Of a DNA stretch of 64,000 nucleotides, positions 11,331-22,984 are shown one piece after another; position 1 is the stretch's first letter, and every line of letters begins with the position of its first letter. The stretch covers positions 97,155,965 to 97,219,964 of the forward strand of contig NC_054536.1 of NCBI RefSeq assembly GCF_017654505.1, written 5' to 3'. This DNA is from Polyodon spathula. Taxonomy: Eukaryota > Chordata > Actinopteri > Acipenseriformes > Polyodontidae. The notes under the pieces are model-generated. The model did not search any database and had not been told where the DNA came from. It saw only the letters and a program-made list of their open reading frames with translations. The position numbers and the translations under genes were made by a program.

Positions 11331-12285
11331 ATTTTTTAAATTTTTCATAATAAAATAAATATAGCATGGTGCCACCAATAGGAGTTGGTTTTGGATTGAA
11401 TTGTGTTAGTTGGGTCAGGTATGACATAATGATGACACAGGATACAATGAAGCAGACCTGGTATCAGACCAGCATGCTGTCGCCCTCTAGTGGCATTCAG
11501 TCAGATAACGGACTGACCTTTGATACCTTATGTAATGGAGAGTGGAGTTGTCCTCTTAAGCAAACCTCTAAAACAGAGAAGAGAAACGTGACCCTCCTGA
11601 AAGGCATGGATATAAAGGACCACTCTTAATGTTTTTGGAATATGAAATGTCATTTATTATGTATGCAAAATAGAACTATGAGTGCTGTCAATAACCCACT
11701 CACTGGTTAATTGGGTTAGGTCTTCATTTGGGGGTTCATTTTTATGTTTTAGTTCTGCAAGGGAGGCTGTAGAGGCTCATTGCTAAAGTAGACAGGATGC
11801 ACTGCTGCCAGTCATTTTTTAATGCTATTGAGTGCAATGGATTAGCACTGCAGTGTGTGTTAGCTAGTGCAGTTCCAGGACACAGTCTTCTCCAACGCGA
11901 TATGCTTTTCATTTACCCACCACTTCAAGTCATTTAGTTGTATGTATTCTACTGGGTCCTTCCGCAGACAGCAGTAGCAGCAGCAGCAGACATGCAAAGT
12001 CATAGCAAAACACATCACTATCAAGATAAGGGTATATCATGTAGTTTAAATTATTCCATCTCCACTGCAGACTTGTCAGAGTTTTCATAAGCACAGCCAA
12101 TAGGGCCGCTTATAAAAGGAGGAGATGATGTGTTCAGAAAATGTGTTTTCCACTTTGAGCAACTCTCCAGAGAAGAAGGTCAAGGAATGCCAGGCCCTGT
12201 GTATTACAGTAGCAAAGCCTCAATCGTGAAACACTGCATCACCAACAGTTCTCTCACAAAACATCAGCAAGAGGCTCCGGACAGA
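11331..12285. other. no gene recognised
   Basis: Anonymous DNA with a short CAG run (AGCAGTAGCAGCAGCAGCAG) near 11968-11990. The 87-codon open frame at 11366-11629 has no recognisable domain. Confidence 0.45.
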
Positions 12286-12501
12286 TACTACTACTACTAC
12301 TACCACCACTACTACTACTACTACTACTTATATGTAACCTTATATGATGATATGGTGATATATGATTATTACTATACGTTATGATTATTATGATATGATG
12401 ATGGTAATATAATGATACTTATTATGATATGTATTATGATTATTATGATTATTATGATATGATGATGATAGGACTGATTATTATTATTATGATTATGGAT
12501 T

Positions 12502-12582
<81 letters not shown>
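12286..12582. repeat. cluster of trinucleotide repeats
   Basis: (TAC)n with CAC interruptions at 12286-12328, a degenerate ATTATGAT-rich stretch at 12340-12500, then an uninterrupted (AAT)n of about 25 units at 12506-12582. The poly-Tyr and poly-Asn frames are by-products. Confidence 0.93.
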
Positions 12583-12584
<2 letters not shown>

Positions 12585-12856
12585 TCCTTGGCAGTTCCCA
12601 GTGCGTATCATTATAATAGCATTGAGCTCTGTGTTAACAGAGATGGGGGTCTGGGGTGATCTTTGTTATGGATGTATCTTTATTGAGAGCTGAATGGGTC
12701 ACAAGGACGCTGGTAGAATTGGAAGGCATGAGAAAGGTGAGAAAGGTGACAAGTGAATCAGCGCACAAACCCTTCTCTTCACCCCTTTCTGCATCCATGG
12801 CACAGCAAACATGGAACAACACATGCCTCAGACAAGAGCAGGTACACCAAACACAC
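12583..12856. other. no gene recognised
   Basis: A short unique stretch between two repeat clusters. No supported feature. Confidence 0.4.
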
Positions 12857-13026
12857 GATAGTACTGGTAACTAGAAGGGTAAGAACCTGGCTTGTATTGG
12901 ATAGTACTGGTAACTTGAAGGGTAAGAACCTGGCTTGTATTGGATAGTACTGGTAACTCGAAGGGTAAGAACCTGGCTTCTGTTGGATAGAACTCGTAAC
13001 TCGAAGAGTAAGAACCTGGCTTGTGT
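12857..13026. repeat. 43-bp minisatellite
   Basis: Four copies start at 12857, 12900, 12943 and 12986, each beginning GATAGTACTGGTAACT and continuing GAAGGGTAAGAACCTGGCTT. The last copy is the most diverged. Confidence 0.92.
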
Positions 13027-13174
13027 TGTGTTTAATAAAACTGTAATACCTGTTTTCTAACAGAACGTTATTGCCATTGTATCTATCAAATATAATGTTT
13101 TCTTTTTAATTATTACTATTTTATTTCTTCACAGATGGCTAGAATACTTTTGTAAAGAATGAATAAAACACAGG

Positions 13175-14567
13175 TCACTTTTTTGAAATTCTTTATTAGG
13201 AAGTGCGACAAAATGTCTGGTGTTATTGTGCTTCGATCATTCAAATACTGGCTCGAAAAATCCCAGGAAAAAAATCTCCAGACATAACGGTATTAGATTC
13301 TTTACAGTTGTAAAAATCTTGTTAAGTTCCAAAGTATTATTTACACGGCTTCTTGCAATAAACAGTTGTTCCTTTTTTCTAAGTACAAAAACAGAGGTCT
13401 AGCTAGTACAAGTTCCTTCTACCTGAATCTATAAGGTTGTTGTGCTACTGTTTTTAAAAGTTGGAAATCTAAAATTAAGTTCTTTAAAAGACAAAACTGT
13501 GGGACCTCCACGTGGCTAAAAACAAGGCATCTTTTGCTCTTGGGCAACTTGTGCTGTTTATGTCTGAATACAGTGCAGATAGTCTTGGCTCGGTCTTGCA
13601 TGGATGTGGTATTCTAGCCCTACCTCTCCTTATTGGGTGAAATGATGGGAGGTGCCAACTTTTTTGCCTGGGTGGACGTTCCACAGGTTTAAAGAAATGA
13701 TCTGAACTGCTTGGAGCTGACCAATCAGCACCACAAGCCTACATCCTAAAACTACGTTAGATTAGAGGCAGGCAGTGCATACTATGGACGACAGGAAGGT
13801 TTTTAATCATGTATCTTACTTCACTACATTGGCATTTTCCCTGAAATTGGTTCTCTGTATGACTAACACGAATACTGGATTAAACCATACCTGATTTATT
13901 TGAACCCTTATACTATTTTTGTATTTATAAAGTACCATGCATTACATCATTATTGCTCTATAGTTCCTATACGAAATATTGCCCTCAGATACTATCTAGA
14001 TTTTGGCAAAATCAAAAGCTTTGTATAATTGGCATAGGTGTAATACTTCTGTGCATGCAATAACATCAAAAAAGGTATCAACAGAAAGTCTAAAAAAATC
14101 TGCAGAAAGTGGCAAATGCTTTGGCATATTAATGAAGAAGGATTAGCAAAATAACTTAAAAATGCAAATGAAAAGTTTAGAGAAATCAGTAATACATACT
14201 TTAAATAAATAAATAAATAAATAATGTTTTACCTCGAAGGTTAACTTCTTTATGGCCACTGGCAGCAGTACAATATCATCCAATCATAAAAGGTTTGACC
14301 TTTTTGACAAATAAAAGACACATTTTAATGTCTTCACTGAGTTTCAGCAAAACAATGTGATATTTTAGGTTATAAAGTTTTTCTGTCTTTCTAAAGTACA
14401 TGCGTAGAAATCCAAGGAGTTTTTTTTCCTCTTCATTTCATTATTGTAGAAGAAATAGATAAATGTGCTATTATCAGGTCAAAGAAGAAGAAGAAGACGA
14501 AGAAATAGAGGAGAATGTGCTATTATCAGGTCAAAGAAGATGAAGAAGAGGGTCTTAAATATGGAAG
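13175..14567 (-). other. scrt1: putative scrt1 3' untranslated region
   Basis: The stretch between the scrt1 stop codon and the candidate poly(A) signal at 13192-13197 is AT-rich and free of mobile elements I recognise. Near the stop it contains an (AAG)n-like run (14478-14510) and a partial duplicate of its flanks: GTGCTATTATCAGGTCAAAG occurs at 14465 and 14517. The extent is inferred from the poly(A) signal alone. Confidence 0.45.
13192..13197 (-). terminator. candidate poly(A) signal for scrt1
   Basis: AATAAA on the minus strand, followed 20-30 bases downstream by GTGACCTGTGTTTTATTC, which is GU-rich as expected for a cleavage signal. It would give a 3' UTR of about 1.4 kb. Other AT-rich hexamers lie between it and the stop codon, so an earlier site is possible. 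Confidence 0.45.
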
Positions 14568-16465
14568 TCAATCTTCGAGTGTACTCAAAGGCGAGAATGT
14601 GCCCTTAAAACAGGCAGATTCATAGTGCTTGTTTAGGTAGGACTTGAGGGCAAAGGTCTTGTTGCATCTCTTGCATTTGTAGTGCTTGAAAGCAGAGTGA
14701 GTCTGCATGTGGGCGCGGAGGTTGGAGCGGTCAGCAAACGCCTTCCCGCAGTGGGCACATCCGAATGGCTTCTCACCCGTGTGTGACCTCATGTGACCCT
14801 GCAGCAGCCACGGTCTGCTGAAGGCTTTGCCACAGATATCACACTTGTGCTTGAGGTCATGGGTCAGTAAGTGCATGGCCATGGCTGGCATGGACACATA
14901 GACCTTTCCGCAGGTGTGGCACTTCTTGGCCATCTTGCTGTCCATGCTGCGGTGGGTTTGCTTGTGCCGGCTCAAGTTGGAAGACGTGGCGTAGGTCTTT
15001 CCACACTCATTGCAAGTATGGCGCTGGATGGTCCTGGGGCTGCTGATGACTTTCCTCCTTGACCTTCCATCCGTGATGAAGAAGGCATCTACTGTGTAAC
15101 CTTCACTCACGGCATTGTCTCCATTGATGTAACCAGATGTGATCTCCGACTGGGGGCTGTCTGGCTGGTCTGAGTCCAGGGCTCTGTAATCTCCATGCAC
15201 ATCACTGTAGATGGGCTCAGGAGAGGGCACTTTAATGGCACTGTCATTCTCTCCATCATAGACAGATGGGGTGATGTAGTCGTTGATGTATCCTAGAATT
15301 GAAAATAACAAGATCTTTATTCAATTATTTATATGCACATTGGGATTAGTGTGAGAACTCAAAGGTTTGTAGATGCAACAAGCTATTTCTGCAAGTTCCC
15401 CACATTATTTGCCTGCTGTAGTTTTTACAGTAAAGCACAGGATTGCTGCATCATACCCATAAATCATTAGCACTACATTTCAATTAACATTGTAACCCAT
15501 TTAAGGACAAAAGGCATGGGATATAAACATGCTTCCTTAATAGGCACATGGAATTGAACCAGAGGATTCACACAATGAGGTCAACCCAATCAAAACAGAC
15601 CTTTTAGTACTGGGAGACATTCTAATCATTTTGTCAAAACTATTTCATGTGAACATATATAGTGGGCTATGAACAAATGTTTAAATATGAGTATAAGAGC
15701 AGAACTAATGGTTTATACAGAACTCTATGAATCTGAGCCTATTTTATATGTATGATTTAGACAGTTTTTAGTAATATTTATACTTATTTGAAAACTTGAC
15801 TGTATGGTACCCATGATTTCACAACTTAAATGTGCAATGCTGTAAATTTCAGACGTGTACAGTAACACATAAAAAAAGTAATACATTCAAACATTTTGAT
15901 AAAGGAATGAAAGCAAAAACGTTTTATGTCAATATAAACCAAACAAACCCTGTTTGTTCCTTTAAACTGTTATGAACTAAATACAGCGATGCATATAACT
16001 TATTTTTATTTGTAATAATGTAGTTCTCCGAATTTACCTGACAGTTATCCTGTCTCGTTAAATTTGCTGAGACAACAACAAAATCAGGCTCTGTTGCACA
16101 CAGCATGACCCGGGTCAGCGAAGCTTGTTTCGTACTGCAGTTTCCAAAAATACTTTAAACGTACATATGCTCCCAAAAGCCAATAACAAGTCAAGAGAAT
16201 AATAATCATGATCATAATAATCACCATGCACAAATACAGAGCACGTGTAGCTAGATTCCATGAGCTGAACAGGTATTGCAAATAAAAAAACAATCTGTCG
16301 GATGATTACAAAAAAAAAAAACATTTATTAAAACATACAAATAATGTTACCTTTTTCGTGTAGTCTTACGCTGAGATCTGTCCTGGATTTACCATAGGAG
16401 CGTTCGAGATCAGCAGATGAAAAATCATCGAGCTTGACCTTTTTAACCAGGAAAGACCTTGGCAT
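14568..16465 (-). CDS. scrt1: scratch family zinc-finger transcriptional repressor 1 (two coding exons)
   Basis: Exon 1 is 16465-16351 and exon 2 is 15292-14568; joined they encode 279 residues. The start MPRSFLVKK is the SNAG repression motif, used in this family to recruit corepressors. The vertebrate Scratch block [13 protein letters not shown] lies at about residues 107-119. Five zinc fingers follow at about 132-152, 163-183, 189-209, 217-237 and 245-266. The first four are C2H2 and the last ends in Cys (HYESAC), as in Scratch proteins. The preceding [13 protein letters not shown] and the exon-1 sequence [12 protein letters not shown] fit SCRT1 better than SCRT2. Scratch proteins are nuclear, bind CAGGTG-type E-boxes and act in post-mitotic neurons. 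Mammalian SCRT1 is longer because of a Gly/Ala-rich insert before the fingers that is absent here. No defect is visible. Confidence 0.96.
15293..16350 (-). other. scrt1 intron 1
   Basis: 1,058 bp, phase 1. Donor AAAAAG|GTAACA (exon ends at 16351), acceptor TTCAATTCTAG|GATAC (exon resumes at 15292). It splits the Gly codon of the EKGYIND segment. No insertion or repeat was recognised inside. An A-rich run lies at 16309-16321. Confidence 0.93.
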
Positions 16466-16481
16466 TTTTTTTTGTGCTACA

Positions 16482-16482
<1 letters not shown>
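16466..16482 (-). promoter_or_regulatory. scrt1 translation start context with candidate splice acceptor
   Basis: On the coding strand the bases before the ATG read GTGTAGCACAAAAAAAA, preceded by 34 consecutive T (16483-16516). A run of T followed by GTGTAG looks like a polypyrimidine tract and 3' splice site 11 bases before the ATG. It may be an intron end in the 5' UTR, or merely a poly(A)/poly(T) slippage tract. Confidence 0.35.

Positions 16483-16516
<34 letters not shown>
16483..16516. repeat. A34 homopolymer (T34 on the scrt1 coding strand)
   Basis: An uninterrupted run of 34 A on the plus strand, 18 bp upstream of the scrt1 start codon. Its sense-strand T run could pair with the A9 that overlaps the start codon. 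Confidence 0.97.
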
Positions 16517-16519
<3 letters not shown>

Positions 16520-16716
16520 CGTTCAGAACTCAACGTCTCTCTATTCTTGCAGCGTTGATGCAGACTATTTTACAGCTCTTTGATCGTGCTGCGATGAAAT
16601 TCCAGTGTCAGATCAGGATACATAAACCAGCTCCCGGGTACTGCTTGCGACGGGGCTGCTGTGCTGCAACGCTGCTTTCTGCTGTAAAGAAATGCAACTT
16701 CAGCACTGGATAGCTC

Positions 16717-16723
16717 CTTTATA
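16717..16723 (-). promoter_or_regulatory. candidate TATA box (proximal) for scrt1
   Basis: TATAAAG on the minus strand in the context CACTATAAAGGAGC, about 250 bp before the start codon. It is one of two candidates and the choice is not resolvable from sequence. Confidence 0.35.
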
Positions 16724-17058
16724 GTGACGCTATAATCCAGCACCGCACAGCTCCCAGCTTTGAAGGTTCTCCCGTTCGAATCCTCGTGTTGCTTCTGCAA
16801 CACATTACAACAACTGTACATTAAAAGAAAAACTGTCCATGTTTCGCTTTTGGTAGTTTTACTCTCAATCTGTTGTAATGCCGACGCTTACAGATCCCTT
16901 GATATTTTATTTATTTATTTATTTTTTTTAACAAAAAAAAAAAAACAACAACAAAAAAATCTCACTAGAACAAAAAATAACTGGACAGCTCCCAGTCTCC
17001 CCCGCAGCCTTTCCGATTGCAGGCTCTGAATTTCTGAAGTCTGTTGATCTGCTGTCGG

Positions 17059-17065
17059 ATTTATA
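17059..17065 (-). promoter_or_regulatory. candidate TATA box (distal) for scrt1
   Basis: TATAAAT on the minus strand in the context CCCTATAAATCCG, about 595 bp before the start codon, with a GC-richer stretch following (GGCTGCGGGGGAGACTGG). If used, the 5' UTR would include the T34 tract. Confidence 0.35.
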
Positions 17066-17075
17066 GGGCTGCGAT

Positions 17076-17081
17076 CAGGTG
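17076..17081. promoter_or_regulatory. CAGGTG E-box near the scrt1 promoter
   Basis: A CAGGTG core lies 11 bp upstream of the distal TATA-like box. This is the core preferred by Snail/Scratch zinc fingers and by bHLH proteins. A six-base site occurs often by chance. Confidence 0.3.
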
Positions 17082-17589
17082 GTAGATGGAAATGGAAGTG
17101 CTTAATTTAATCCATCAAAAATTCTCCCGGGAACAGTACTGGGCTAGAATGATTTATTGATGCTGTTCCTCGTCTCCCCTGTCTCCCTTTTTGCAACACA
17201 AAAAAATACATGTTGTTGTAAAATAAATATACATTATGATAAAAAAAAGATACTGAAAGAAAAAATCCACATTGCATGTTTTTTTCATATATAAAAATGT
17301 GATAAAAAGTACTGGGTTGATGAAAATCTAGGAGAATGCATAGTGTAATTATCACCACTCATCCAAGGAAGTGTATGCTTGTGTACCTGTGGTGTGAGGT
17401 GGGGGGTATTGGTTAGTATAGATCCAATAAAAAATATAGCTTCAAGCAGCACTGACTGGGGTCCAAGCGCCAGACCATGCAACTTATGACCGTATTTTAC
17501 ATGTGGCATGTCACCCCATTGGCCTCTACTAGTCATTGTACTATAGTCTACAGTACAGTCATAGTATAATATATGCTGAAATATTATTT
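17082..17589. other. scrt1 upstream flank, nothing identified
   Basis: AT-rich unique DNA immediately upstream of scrt1. It may hold distal promoter elements, but nothing can be named. Confidence 0.4.
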
Positions 17590-17725
17590 ACTTGTGGCCT
17601 CCGTGTGTTTTTGATGCAGCAAATTTACTTTTAACAAACTTCACCGACAACCTCCCTGGGGTTAAGTATGCAAAGTTTCACTTCAATTGGCAAAATGGTT
17701 TCAGAGAAGATGTTTCAATATGGTT
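17590..17725. repeat. interspersed repeat containing GCAAAGTTTCACTTCAAT, left part
   Basis: TATGCAAAGTTTCACTTCAA...GGTTTCAGAGAAGATG is similar to 19312-19355 (TATGCAAAGTTTCGCTTCAA...AGTTTCAGAGAAGA). The repeat continues after the CR1-like insertion, at 18946, with AAATCCAATATGGC. Confidence 0.6.
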
Positions 17726-18945
17726 TCAATACCTATATGGTAACAGTAGCCTGAGAGACAGTCAACATGGTTTTAGGAAAGAGAGATTGTGTCTGACTAA
17801 CCTGCTCCAATTTTTTGAGGATGCAACATCGATAGTGGATAATTGTTTATTTAGATTTCCAGGAAGCTTTTGACAGTCCCGCATAAAAGATTAATTCTCA
17901 AACTGAATGGAGCTGGGATTCAAGGAAACACATGTACATGGATTAGGGAGTGGTTATCATGTAGAAAACCAAAAGTATTGATTAGAGGAAAAACCTCAGA
18001 ATGGAGTGTGGTAACCAGTGGTGTACCACAGGGATCAGTATTAGGTCCTCTGCTATTCATAACCTACATTAATGATTTAGATTCTGGTATAGTAAGCAAA
18101 CTTGTTATATTTGCAGATGACACCAAAATAGGAGGAGTGGCAAACACTGTTGCAGCAGCAAAGGTCATTCAAAATGATCTAGACAAGATTCAGAACTGGG
18201 CAGACACATAGCAAATGACATTTAATAGGTAAAAGTGTAAGGTATTGCATGCAGGAAATAAAAATGCGCATTATAAATATCATATGGGAAATATTGAAAT
18301 TGGAGAAGAAATCTATGAAAAAGACCTAGGAGTTTTTGTTGACTCAGAAATGTCTTCATCTAGACAATGTGGTGAAGCTATAAAAAATGCCAACAAGACG
18401 CTCGGCTACATTGTGAAAAGTGTTGAATTTAAATCAAGGGAAGTAATGTTAAAACTGTACAATGCATTAGTAAGACCTCATCTAGAATATTGTGTTCAGT
18501 TCTGGTCACCTCGTTATAAAAAAGATATTGCTGCTCTAGAAAGAGTGCAAAAAAGAGCAACCAGAATTATTCCGGGCTTAAAAGGCATGTCATATGCAGA
18601 CAGGCTAAAAGAATTGAATCTATTCAGTCTTGACTATGCGGCGACCTAATTCAAACATTCAAAATTCTAAAAGGTATTGACAATGTCGACCAAAGGGACT
18701 TTTTCAACCTGAAAAAAGAAACAAGGGCAAGGGGTCACAAATGGAGATTAAACAAAGGGGCATTCAGAACAGAGAATTGTGAGGGTTTGGAACCAACTCC
18801 CCAGTAATGTTGTTGAAGCTAACACCCTGGGATCCTTCAAGAAGCTGCTTGATGATATTCTGGGATCAATAAGCTACTAACAACCGAACATGCAAGATGA
18901 GCCATATGGCCTCCTCTCGTTTGTAAACTTTTTTTTATGTTCTTA
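17726..18945 (+). mobile_element. CR1-like LINE, copy 1 (5'-truncated, RT to 3' end)
   Basis: Starts inside the reverse transcriptase (LRDSQHGFRKERLCLTNLL) and ends with the 3' tail TTGTAAAC(T)nATGTTCTTA. Copies 2 and 3 of the same family, at 24193 and 45008, are in the opposite orientation and share the 3' tail. The insertion lies inside a CAATATGG-containing repeat. Confidence 0.88.
17735..18880 (+). pseudogene. reverse transcriptase C-terminal half of CR1-like LINE copy 1
   Basis: Motifs of a Jockey/CR1-group reverse transcriptase: [20 protein letters not shown] (about 18027-18080) and IFADDTKI (about 18107-18130, the catalytic FADD box). Then comes the C-terminal region LYNALVRPHLEYCVQFWSPR (about 18456-18515) and the RVQKRATRIIPGLKG block. 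A frame break near 17870 and stops near 18209, 18230 and 18647 interrupt it. Confidence 0.88.
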
Positions 18946-19620
18946 ATATTTGGGGAAATCCAATATGGCTAACACTGCAGTTGAAGAGAGCCCATATGGT
19001 TTCTTACATGTGTTCCTTTGTCACCATGACCCTATCTGCACTCTGTAAGGAGTTAAAAGCTAGTTTTACATTTGACCTTAATGAGAGGTCAAAGGTAAAA
19101 ATCAAGGTAATAGAGCATACATTAATTCCCATAGGCCTTCACTACTCTGTAAAGATTCATGAGTCTACAACATTCTATCTTAGATAAATATTGCAATATA
19201 TGTAAATATGTGCAAAATGACCATAGCTGAAATTTGATTGGCTCGCAGCTGCCATGGTTTTTTACATAGCAACTTGCTTTGCACAAACTTGATAGACAAC
19301 TTTGGCAAGGCTATGTATGCAAAGTTTCGCTTCAATCAGCATAACAGTTTCAGAGAAGAAGACATATATTTTTGACAAATCCAATATGGCCACTGAACCA
19401 TTTGACTAATCGAGTTCTCTTGAACAAATTTAAACCTAGGGCATCAGGATAGTCTTCGCCCTAAGTTTCACCTCTCTATTATAAGCTGTTTCGGAGAAGA
19501 TTTTTTGAAATTGTCCAAAATTCTTGAAAAATCCAATATGGCTACCAAATCATGTGACCAATGACCTTAATTTTCATGCTGACATAACTTCACAGAGGCC
19601 TCTACCATCTTTTGAAGTTT
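18946..19620. repeat. CAATATGG-containing interspersed repeat, right part
   Basis: AAATCCAATATGGC occurs at 18956, 19378 and 19530, each near a GGTTTCAGAGAAG-like or GTTTCGGAGAAG segment. The unit is about 150-180 bp and irregular. Three degenerate tandem units are visible. The family is not recognised. Confidence 0.6.
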
Positions 19621-20109
19621 TATGAGTTTTTGTGCAACTGTGTTGATTTCAAAGACATTTCAAAATTTGGCATAATAATAATAACAATAATTTTAACAAT
19701 AACAATAGGGTTCAACAGTAACTTCGTTTCTTGGACCCCTAATAATGTTGTGAATGTAGCGGCACACCACGTTGACTGGAAATGTAAGTATTGGATTATA
19801 ACAAATTAATGACCATTAAACCTACCGTACGCTTTTAAATTTGCCATCATTGCCAGATTAGTGATTGATGTTGGATAAGGGGTTAAAGGTTCAGAGCTCT
19901 GTTGCAATCAAACAGCACACCATCACATTTATAGAAACTTTTGGAACAATCTAGATTATTAATAAGGTATATGATATATAGGGATAGAGACAAAGTCAGA
20001 TTCTATAGCACTGGAATTTAATACTTAGTGTTATACATTAGATCCAATCCATTCATTCAAACAATGAAAAGAGCTTAAATAAGAACAAAATAAATCAAGA
20101 AGTTTGAAT

Positions 20110-20110
<1 letters not shown>
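19621..20110. other. no gene recognised
   Basis: Anonymous AT-rich DNA, with AATAACAAT-rich sequence near 19670-19705. Confidence 0.4.

Positions 20111-20161
<51 letters not shown>
20111..20161. repeat. (GATA)n microsatellite
   Basis: About 12.5 perfect units of ATAG/GATA. Confidence 0.97.
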
Positions 20162-22984
20162 AGAAAATAGGTAATAGTTGATGAAATGCCACATTAAAGG
20201 TAATATTTGAATTTGATGCACTAGCTTTACTGAATTCACTAATTTGTATAAAACAGATTTATTTATGTATTTATTTAGAGAGTAATTTGAATCAACACCT
20301 TTAACAGGTTAAAAAAAAAACAATAAAACTAGTTTGATTTACTTTTACATTCTCTTCCCTCCCTCTCTCTAATTTCTTAATACACTACCTCCATTAACCG
20401 CTAAACTAAGAGCTGGATGTGGCCAAAAGTTTGCAGGTCACGCTTCTGTATCAAACCTAGTAAGCCAATGGTGTTCCTGGTATGTAAATGAGTGGAGCTG
20501 GATACCAGAAGGTCCCTTTCTTCAGTGATTCCTTTAGGAGACATATATCCATAATTAACAGAGATTCTCTGTTGTTTAACAATGTGTACTTTTTTGTTCT
20601 CTACTACAGCGGAAACATCAGCAGTGGCGTGATTAAAACACACGATATGATCCCTTATTATAAACTCAGCATAATCGCACCTTCACAATTGTTTTAAATC
20701 AAGTGACAGTAACTACGCTACTGTTCTATGCATATGTTCTAGTTATTAAACTTTTTTTATTTGTATTTTAAATATGATGCACAATAAATACCTACTGTAT
20801 AGAGTAGTTGTATTTTAAAATAGCTTATCAATGTAGACAGTAAAATGATATTCTGCTAATGATGCAATGCTTGTTTGGTGTTTTACAAAACTCAGTTACA
20901 GCTCAGTATAAAATGACAACACTTTGGGAATTATTATAATATAGTGCTACAGTAAGTGAAACAACACCTTTATGAACATGATTCATAATTAGGGTTACAG
21001 TAACAAGAAAAAACCCATCACTTCTCAGACGAGGCAAGTCACTAAATGTTGGGGCAATGAGTTTTACAAGTCTGAAGACATAAAAAAAATGACAAGCGCA
21101 GTGTATCAATGTTGAAGAAATTTTAGAACATACACTTTACACACGCCTCTAATTAATGAGGTAAGTAATGAGGCTTTCTGCCTCACTCACCTGCGTCTTC
21201 AAAGTGCCCATATTAATTCTGCACCAGACTGCTGACTACTGTCAACCTAGAACTCTAATTTTCATGTAATTTGCCACAGTGCATTGAACACCTTTTGTAA
21301 ATTACAGCATGATGTTCAGTAGCTAAATACAACTGTAACACTGTATATAAAGTTGATGTATTTATGTCTCCCCTGGGATGCAAATTAAAGCCTTCATTTC
21401 CTAGGGAACACTTAAAAACTCTGCTGACTGAAACACAGCCTAATCAAAGTGCTAATTTGGAGATGCTGAAGTTTAGATGGCTGTGGTTTCTAAACCTAGT
21501 AGCGGTACGTTTCGTTTAATTCGCCAAACGTATTTAATCAATTAATGTAATCAAGTGAAAGAACAGTGTTTCTGTACAGTTAACAAAGCTATAGTGTCTG
21601 TCTTTAACTGAGGCGACCTGATGTGTTTATTAAGAAAGATGTAAAAGCAGCAGCCACTTGGAGTAGATTCTGAAGGTTCCCCCAGAAGTGATGACTTCAG
21701 CTAAAAAAGAGAAGAGACTAGACTTAATTTGCATAATAATAGCCTACGATGTGCTGCAACACTGAAACGTCTTGTCACATTTGAAATTAAAATAGGTTAA
21801 TTAGCATTTCATTCTCACATTGGACTTTTACATTAATAACGTGTTATATGATTTTAAAAATTGCATTTTACCCAATACTATATAAAATAACCACAAGAAA
21901 GTGTGGATTGGATAAAAAAACAAGAAATCTGTGAAACGTCTGGAATTGTTGCTACTCTAGATAGCAGCCAGCATATTTCCCTGTCCTGAATCCTAAATTA
22001 AAGCTTCATTTTCCAGAGCTACACACCATATCACCATGTAGGCAGACAGACGACCACCTGTAATATTGTTCCAATGAAGCAAGGTTAGAAATGATCTCGC
22101 CCGCTCAATCTAGACGAATTAAAACTGTTGAGGACTAGTTGATGTCTGTGTCTCTGTAGTCCTGTGGGTGAGCACTTAATAAAAGGTGTAAAGATATCCT
22201 CTCACGTTCACAGGCTTGCATTTAAAAAACTCAGGTAAAGTCCATTCTCTAGTGGGGTGTACAAATCTAGTAATCATAACTGTGTGAAACTGATTGAAGG
22301 CAAAGACTACCAAACAAGCAGTGAAAGACTGTGAAGTAGCCCTTTATTCAAAATAATAAATTACTTTGGGAACTGCCAATCATTACAGATCACTTTGATA
22401 AGTACTGGGCCAAAGACTAAATCACGCTGAAATCATGCTGAACCACCATGGAAAATATCCATTCACAGGGCCTTGCAGCTATTACATTGGTCTTATAGTA
22501 TATCATGATTAAAGAAAACTGCCTAAGAGGTGCTCAAAACCTGTACAGTCAAGAAACTGTTTCAACAGATCAACATCACAGAGCAACCTAAACTAAAACA
22601 TGATCATACAGTGATCCCTATAATGACTGATGTTTACTCATGGCATGAGCAATCACAGCTTAGATACAGTGATCTCTACAATGACTGGTGTTTATACATG
22701 CTTTTAATTTGCATTCCTATAGGGATTAACTAGGGCTAAAACACGTCAGAAGAATGGACCTTTTTTTTTTTTACTTCCACCAGTCATTTAAGTTATACTA
22801 TAATGATGCTTTCCATCTGTCTCTGCCCATCTTTCACACTCTATGACTCAAGAAACTGAGTAAGTTATGGAGGTCATTGTCACACAGGTAGTCTCAGGCA
22901 TAAGGAAGAATTGTGGGAAACCTTTGACTTGTCCCCATGTCAAGGTCACAGCATATCATGAGTGTGTTCGACTCAAAAATGCAT
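20162..22984. other. 2.8 kb of unique DNA, no gene recognised
   Basis: The longest stretch in this half without a recognisable repeat. Open frames are under 81 codons. It includes AT-rich segments with homeodomain-like TAATTA/ATTAAT cores near 21530-21550. No exon can be supported. Confidence 0.45.

Noticed and set aside
13192..13197. Treating 12640-13170 as an exon-bearing region of a downstream plus-strand gene
   Set aside because: Only a 43-bp minisatellite and short frames are present. The plus-strand AATAAA near 13030 has no gene upstream of it.
14871..15062. Plus-strand frame antisense to scrt1 exon 2
   Set aside because: It is the shadow of the zinc-finger coding exon on the opposite strand.
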